Source: Chloroflexota bacterium (GTDB lineage Bacteria; Chloroflexota; Anaerolineae; Promineifilales; Promineifilaceae). Taken from it: 7,277 bases of DNA. The stretch's first letter is position 1; each line of letters begins with the position of its first letter. A program made the translations under genes and the position numbers. The notes below the pieces were generated by a model. That model did not search any database. It was given only the letters and a program-made list of their open reading frames with translations, and was not told the DNA's origin. The stretch spans positions 1-7,277 of the forward strand of contig JAJRTP010000499.1 in NCBI GenBank assembly GCA_024278255.1, in the 5' to 3' direction. Positions 6,453-7,277 of the stretch are shown here, one piece after another.

Positions 6453-6623
6453 GTGATTTTAGAGGAAGGCGGTGTAATTTACAATGAAGATACGGCCGTC
6501 GTAGCCAAATCGGTCAATTATCGGTTAAATCTTGACGTGGTCTGCATGGCGGCGTACACTCAAAATAATACTATTTATTGTCCTTTGCGACTATTTGATG
6601 TGCGTTTAGAAAAGATGGAATAG
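6453..6623 (+). CDS. Possible 56-residue small protein upstream of the SulP gene
   Basis: A reading frame open since 6429 could start at GTG 6453 and ends with TAG at 6621-6623, two bases before the TTG start proposed for the transporter. The predicted peptide begins VILEEGGVIYNEDTAVVAK and ends LFDVRLEKME. It has a plausible protein composition, with an acidic N-terminal part and mixed hydrophobic residues, but no motif I recognise. In favour are the near-coupled spacing and an ACGGCCGT octamer read as Thr-Ala-Val, as in the lipoprotein linker. Against it are the absence of a convincing ribosome binding site and the overlap with candidate promoters for both flanking genes. It may be a chance frame or the eroded end of an older gene. 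Confidence 0.22.
   Translation: MILEEGGVIYNEDTAVVAKSVNYRLNLDVVCMAAYTQNNTIYCPLRLFDVRLEKME
6456..6484 (-). promoter_or_regulatory. Candidate sigma70-type promoter of the rmlA directon
   Basis: Read on the - strand, TTGTAA (6479-6484; 4 of 6 consensus bases) is followed after exactly 17 bases by TAAAAT (6456-6461; 5 of 6). Transcription would begin near 6449 and leave a leader of about 110 bases before the ATG at 6339. This is pattern evidence only; an AT-rich intergenic region will contain some matches by chance. Confidence 0.4.
6532..6560 (+). promoter_or_regulatory. Candidate sigma70-type promoter of the SulP gene
   Basis: TTGACG (6532-6537; 5 of 6 consensus bases) and TACACT (6555-6560; 4 of 6) are separated by exactly 17 bases. 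Transcription would begin near 6567, leaving about 60 bases before the TTG start at 6626. It lies back to back with the candidate promoter of the opposite directon, with an ACGGCCGT octamer (6492-6499) between the two. Confidence 0.42.
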
Positions 6624-6625
6624 CC

Positions 6626-7277
6626 TTGACGACAGAACAAATTGATCCTGCCCCCATGATGGTTGAGTACGCCCAACGAGTAGATTGGCGCGCGCTCGTG
6701 ATTTCCCCCTGGCATTATTTGCAACGGCCGTACCAGATTGTGCGCAGCTATGATAAAGGCAACTTTCGGCCCGACCTGGTGGCCGGTCTGACAGTTGGCG
6801 TCATCTTGCTGCCCCAGGCCATTGCCTTTGCCCTGGTAGCCGAACTGCCGCCCTTTATGGGCTTATACGCGGCGGTCATTGGTGCTTTCTTCGGTGCGAT
6901 GTGGGGATCGTCCAACCAGTTGCACAGCGGCCCGGCCAATGCCATTTCCCTACTCGTGTTTTCTTCCTTGTCTACCGTTGTAGCCACTGGTTCGCCCGAA
7001 TACATTCTGGCGGCCGGGCTGTTGGCTGTCATGGTGGGGGTATTCCAGTTTTTGATGGGCGTTTTGCACCTGGGCATGTTGGTGAACTTTGTCTCCCACT
7101 CGGTCATTGTGGGCTTTACGGCCGGGGCCGGTATCCTCATTGCCGTTAAACAGATTGGCCCGTTGTTTGGCGTACAGGTATCCGGTCAGAATTTGCCGGA
7201 AACATTGTTCAACGCCGTACAGCAGTTACCGAATATTCAATGGGTGACTCTGGCTTTAGGCGTGTCCACCATTGTTA
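6626..7277 (+). CDS. SulP-family inorganic anion transporter, 3' end beyond the window
   Basis: Inner-membrane permease of the SulP/SLC26 family, which moves sulfate, bicarbonate or other anions with protons or sodium. Only the first 217 codons are present. After a hydrophilic head (1-47) comes the family signature region FRPDLVAGLTVGVILLPQAI (47-66), then GLYAAVIGAFFGAMWGSS (79-96), QLHSGPANAISLLV (98-111) and FVSHSVIVGFTAGAGILIAV (155-174), giving at least four or five membrane helices so far. The substrate cannot be told from this part, and the usual C-terminal STAS domain would lie outside the window. The start is uncertain. TTG at 6626 gives MTTEQIDPAP, a natural-looking N-terminus, with GGA seven bases upstream. 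ATG at 6656 or 6659 has no ribosome binding site. All keep the conserved core. Confidence 0.93.
   Translation, partial: MTTEQIDPAPMMVEYAQRVDWRALVISPWHYLQRPYQIVRSYDKGNFRPDLVAGLTVGVILLPQAIAFALVAELPPFMGLYAAVIGAFFGAMWGSSNQLHSGPANAISLLVFSSLSTVVATGSPEYILAAGLLAVMVGVFQFLMGVLHLGMLVNFVSHSVIVGFTAGAGILIAVKQIGPLFGVQVSGQNLPETLFNAVQQLPNIQWVTLALGVSTIV

Noticed and set aside
6748..7140. A - strand frame of 130 codons opposite the SulP gene
   Set aside because: It is antisense to conserved SulP membrane helices and has the Pro/Thr/Arg-rich composition typical of such antisense frames.

Overview
The window reads as ordinary chromosomal DNA of a moderately GC-rich free-living bacterium. The best guess is Chloroflexota, class Anaerolineae. 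This rests on the Thr/Pro/Glu-rich lipoprotein linker, the heptamer-type intergenic repeats and an over-used ACGGCCGT octamer. No rRNA or other phylogenetic marker is present, so the placement is an inference. Coding density is high and genes are tightly spaced. I see no transposase, phage, CRISPR, tRNA or rRNA.

Left part, + strand (1-1818): the 3' end of an unrecognised membrane-anchored protein, followed after 12 bases and a strong Shine-Dalgarno by a complete acyl-CoA dehydrogenase. A long near-perfect hairpin (1842-1897) sits between this gene and the convergent yggT.

Middle part, - strand (1902-6339): six genes in one direction, read from right to left. They are a long-form glucose-1-phosphate thymidylyltransferase (5272-6339), D-aminoacyl-tRNA deacylase dtd (4831-5268), a small DUF6508-like protein (4437-4820), a lipoprotein with a sugar-dehydrogenase-type beta-propeller (2964-4376), the PLP-homeostasis protein yggS (2209-2955) and the small membrane protein yggT (1902-2159). 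Four of the gaps are 3, 10, 60 and 8 bases and the last is 49, so they probably form one operon. Their functions are mixed: nucleotide-sugar supply, translation quality control, an exported protein, and the classic yggS-yggT pair. The two wider gaps (4377-4436 and 2160-2208) each hold tandem heptamers that fold back on inverted copies.

Right part (6340-7277): a 286-base divergent intergenic region with a plausible sigma70-type promoter in each direction, then the first 217 codons of a SulP-family anion transporter on the + strand, which runs off the window.

I found no gene-level novel system. The most unusual signal is the palindrome ACGGCCGT. It occurs 12 times, all between 2924 and 6731, in genes on both strands and in different reading frames, which recalls the HIP1 octamer of cyanobacteria. 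The heptamer palindromes between genes come next.
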